Shown: positions 14,332 to 16,190 of the stretch, in pieces
How positions within the stretch are numbered: the first letter of the stretch is position 1
Layout: each line of letters starts with the position of its first letter
Assembly (NCBI GenBank): GCA_030147335.1
Contig: JASKZZ010000280.1
Coordinates: forward strand, 1-16,190
Source: Herpetosiphonaceae bacterium
GTDB lineage: Bacteria > Chloroflexota > Chloroflexia > Chloroflexales > Kallotenuaceae
Length of the DNA: 16,190 nt
Direction: 5' to 3'
Notes under the pieces: model-generated
Told to the model about the DNA's origin: nothing
Seen by the model: the letters and a program-made list of their open reading frames with translations, nothing else
The model's database searches: none
Made by a program: the position numbers and the translations under genes

Positions 14332-14403
14332 AGATACTCCTGTTAATATATGTGTTGCGTCGGATGAGTCGTCCGTGCTAGGATGCGGCTGGAGGCTGTG
14401 GAT

Positions 14404-14937
14404 ATGACAACAAAACTGCCAACGCCGGTTCTTCGCCCGTATGCCTGGATTCGCCACCAGATCAAAGAGCTTGTCTGGTGGTGGACCTGGCGACGCTTCG
14501 TGTACACGTTTGTGCCGATGATCCACGACCTACAGGACAAGGGTGTTGGCCGGCGAGAACGCTGGATCGAGCCTGAAACACCAGTCGACGATTTTCTCGC
14601 CTGGATTGATTTTCAGGTCAATACGCTGACGATCTCCGGCCCGTGTCTGTCCATGACAATTGTCATGATTGACTACACAGCACAGGAACACGCTGCCAAG
14701 CCACTCTCGATTGCGGTTCCCGAAGCGGACTTGCCCTGGCAGCAGCTGCGCAGTCGGTGGTCAGGACCATATGCCGCATGGACGACCGAGGGCCGTCCGC
14801 AGATTGCGGCGGCCCTCGATCATGTGTATGCAGGTATGTTCGTGGTTATCACGTCAGACGGCGCTGCATTGGCCGAAATCACACGACGAATGCAGGATCG
14901 TCAGGATGGCCGACCATCGTTAACCCAGGCCACGTAA
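14404..14937 (+). CDS. Unrecognised 177-residue protein with Trp-rich N-terminus
   Basis: ATG 14404 has GGAGG at 14391-14395 with 8-base spacing; the upstream ATG at 14383 lacks this. Residues about 25-45 are striking: KELVWWWTWRRFVYTFVP, an amphipathic Trp/Arg stretch that could bind a membrane surface. The remainder is soluble-looking, with TISGPCLSMTIVMIDYT and GMFVVITSDGAALAEI strands and an Arg-rich end. No known domain is recognised. Its 3' end overlaps that of the convergent membrane protein gene by 37 bases, so both termini are constrained by the other gene. It is divergent from the 143-residue gene and is probably part of the same cargo group. Confidence 0.6.
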   Translation: MTTKLPTPVLRPYAWIRHQIKELVWWWTWRRFVYTFVPMIHDLQDKGVGRRERWIEPETPVDDFLAWIDFQVNTLTISGPCLSMTIVMIDYTAQEHAAKPLSIAVPEADLPWQQLRSRWSGPYAAWTTEGRPQIAAALDHVYAGMFVVITSDGAALAEITRRMQDRQDGRPSLTQAT

Positions 14938-15275
14938 GCCGTTTCCAGAATCTTCTGGAGGCGGGTTACATCGCCGGGAGCCAATCGCTCAAAGGTTCGC
15001 TCCTCGCTCATTTTCAGCTTACTGGTCACGAAATCGCGGTCAGATTCAGGAATATACGCGCGAAACAGGAGATAGTCCGCATACCGCGCTTTCGTTCCAA
15101 GAACAGGGACCGGCAGGAAGCCTGTAACAGCTTCCTCGATACGCTGATCACGACACTGGAGCCAGAGCGCCAGCAACACCGTGCCAACAATGATCGCAAT
15201 GATTAGCGCCCAGGTCGCGGTAATAATGAGGGGATCGCCACGAAACGCACTGATGATTGGAATGGATCGAAGCAT
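14901..15275 (-). CDS. Small single-pass membrane protein, unrecognised
   Basis: A 124-residue protein. ATG 15275 has GGAGG nine bases upstream, a better start than ATG 15296. After a short N-terminus (MLRSIPIISAFRGDP) there is one strong membrane helix, LIITATWALIIAIIVGTVLL, followed by ALWLQCRDQR. A cytoplasmic-looking helical tail with TKARYADYLLFRAYIPESDRD and ERLAPGDVTRLQKILETAYV follows. The topology and tail resemble small membrane adaptors, but I cannot assign a family. The gene converges on, and overlaps by 37 bases, the 177-residue gene. Confidence 0.6.
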   Translation of the reverse strand: MLRSIPIISAFRGDPLIITATWALIIAIIVGTVLLALWLQCRDQRIEEAVTGFLPVPVLGTKARYADYLLFRAYIPESDRDFVTSKLKMSEERTFERLAPGDVTRLQKILETAYVAWVNDGRPS

Positions 15276-15481
15276 GGTGAAAATCCTCCAATCCATGTCG
15301 CCTGTACGACACGGAAGCTATTGCTACGCACGGCAGCGACAGCTTCCGCCGTCGCTGCAACAGGGTGCAGGGACGACAGATATGGCGAGGAGGCTCATGC
15401 CGATTAACGACCAACGCCGCGCCGGTCACCGGGTGAACGACACGACGAGGCGTTGGTCAGGCAGAAAAATGAACGTGCAGC

Positions 15482-15709
15482 CTATGCCGCTTCCGGCTGG
15501 AGATCCGCAACGGGAACGCCAACGAAGATGCCCGGCTGGCTCGTTGGCAACATTACCAACAGTCCGGCCTGGCGATTTTCTTGCGCCTGCCGTGCGTCTT
15601 GATCCCATTCGCTGTGAATGCGTTGAACCATCACCGGTAGGTCAAGGCCAGCGTTGCCAAATTCAATCGACAACAGCTCCAGAACCGAGTTGCTGATTTC
15701 ACCGTCCAC
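15482..15709 (-). CDS. Small unrecognised protein (75 residues) between IscB and the membrane protein gene
   Basis: GTG 15709 gives a 75-residue frame ending in VGVPVADLQPEAA. A helical section (SVLELLSIEFGN, VMVQRIHSEWDQDARQAQENR) is followed by a strand/Pro section (LLVMLPTSQPGIFVGVPV). The frame remains open upstream through the IscB stop region, so this could be the C-terminal remnant of a longer gene interrupted by the IscB element. No clear ribosome site is seen before the GTG. The family is unknown. Confidence 0.4.
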   Translation of the reverse strand: MDGEISNSVLELLSIEFGNAGLDLPVMVQRIHSEWDQDARQAQENRQAGLLVMLPTSQPGIFVGVPVADLQPEAA

Positions 15710-15741
15710 AGAAAAAGGCCCAGGGGGTCGTCCCTTTGTCC

Positions 15742-16190
15742 CTATAGTGAACCCCCGACGGGGGAATGGGCCGCCGGTTTGGACGCATAGTCATACCCAT
15801 CCTTCCGTTGCATCATGGTTACATATTGGGGGTGGACGTCAAACCCGTTCAGTTTGAACGACGGACGGGAGCGGACGGCAATCCGTCCAATGTGCACACC
15901 GGCGTACTTCCCGTTCGGAATGACGGCCCGCACCAAATCACCCGTCTGGTACCCGAACCAGCGTTTCTGACGCTGCCGGTGGCGGATCGGAAACCCGCTC
16001 GCATTCGTCCCGCACATCTGGCGCGTGCCATGCCCCATCGCCCGTATCCGCAGCGGGTGCACGCCGCGAATGCGTACACATGCGGGTGTTGACGCGCCCA
16101 CGCAGATCGCATCCAGCCAGTGCGCTTTCGACAGCCCGCGTCGGGTCCGGTTCCATTTCGTGCGCCCGCCTGTGCCAACTTCAACCGGCA
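15742..16190 (-). CDS. iscB: IscB-like RNA-guided nuclease, C-terminal part (continues beyond the window)
   Basis: The minus-strand frame is open from the window edge to TAG 15742-15744, about 148 residues. It starts in the RuvC-III region, KAHWLDAICVGAS, with the HxxDA motif whose His and Asp belong to the RuvC active site. Next are the IscB-typical GVHPLRIRAMGHGTRQMCGTN and GFPIRHRQRQKRWFGYQTGD, then a small barrel-like end: GKYAGVHIGRIAVRSRPSF and MQRKDGYDY. IscB proteins carry RuvC and HNH nuclease domains and use an omega RNA, usually encoded next to the gene; that side lies outside the window. A CCCCC-GAC-GGGGG hairpin overlaps the last codons (15752-15764), as might be found near an IS200/IS605-type end. 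The assignment is strong on motif order. Confidence 0.85.
   Translation of the reverse strand, partial: PVEVGTGGRTKWNRTRRGLSKAHWLDAICVGASTPACVRIRGVHPLRIRAMGHGTRQMCGTNASGFPIRHRQRQKRWFGYQTGDLVRAVIPNGKYAGVHIGRIAVRSRPSFKLNGFDVHPQYVTMMQRKDGYDYASKPAAHSPVGGSL

Overview
The window looks like an accessory, rearranged region of a Chloroflexota-type genome. This taxonomic guess is an inference from the mix of long FN3/RHS/Hint proteins, SBBP repeats, IscB, many decayed insertion sequences and moderate GC; no rRNA or housekeeping gene is present to confirm it.

Left third (1-3650): a LuxR-type regulator on the minus strand (437-1024) faces, across a roughly 0.8 kb intergenic region, a tightly overlapping plus-strand set. 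That set is a 78-residue precursor-like peptide (1811-2047), an isoprenyl-diphosphate-synthase-fold enzyme (2011-3012) and the membrane/PDZ-like N-terminal part of a sensor (3009-3647). The set of parts (peptide, prenyltransferase, membrane sensor, LuxR regulator) is that of the Bacillus ComQXPA pheromone system. The peptide's leader, however, looks like the NHLP/Os1348 RiPP leaders, and a Trp lies in the C-terminal tail. The sensor is cut off by an IS5-family element (3631-4629), so the system is probably broken here.

Middle (4634-12690): directly after the IS comes a huge exported-toxin-like protein without its N-terminus. It has SBBP repeats, 11 FN3 domains, a short YD/RHS stretch with RHS core, a Hint (pretoxin intein-like) domain, and a C-terminal DddA/SCP1.201-like cytidine deaminase. 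A matching Imm1-like immunity gene follows (10366-10830). Then comes an orphan cassette: a second Hint copy disabled by a frameshift and a stop, a diverged second deaminase, and a second Imm1-like gene (12206-12688). In both cassettes the toxin-immunity gap holds a stem-loop with the same TGTCTTGG/CCAAGACA core.

Right third (12770-16190): an IS3-family transposase relic on the minus strand, full of stop codons, and a third partial copy of the RHS core (13445-13782) mark further rearrangement. They are followed by a small group of unrecognised genes (13900-15709) and, at the right edge on the minus strand, the C-terminal part of an IscB (OMEGA) RNA-guided nuclease with its RuvC-III HxxDA motif.

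Functionally, the window combines a possible prenyl-peptide quorum-sensing locus (decapitated) with a polymorphic toxin locus that carries a spare toxin/immunity pair positioned for recombinational exchange.
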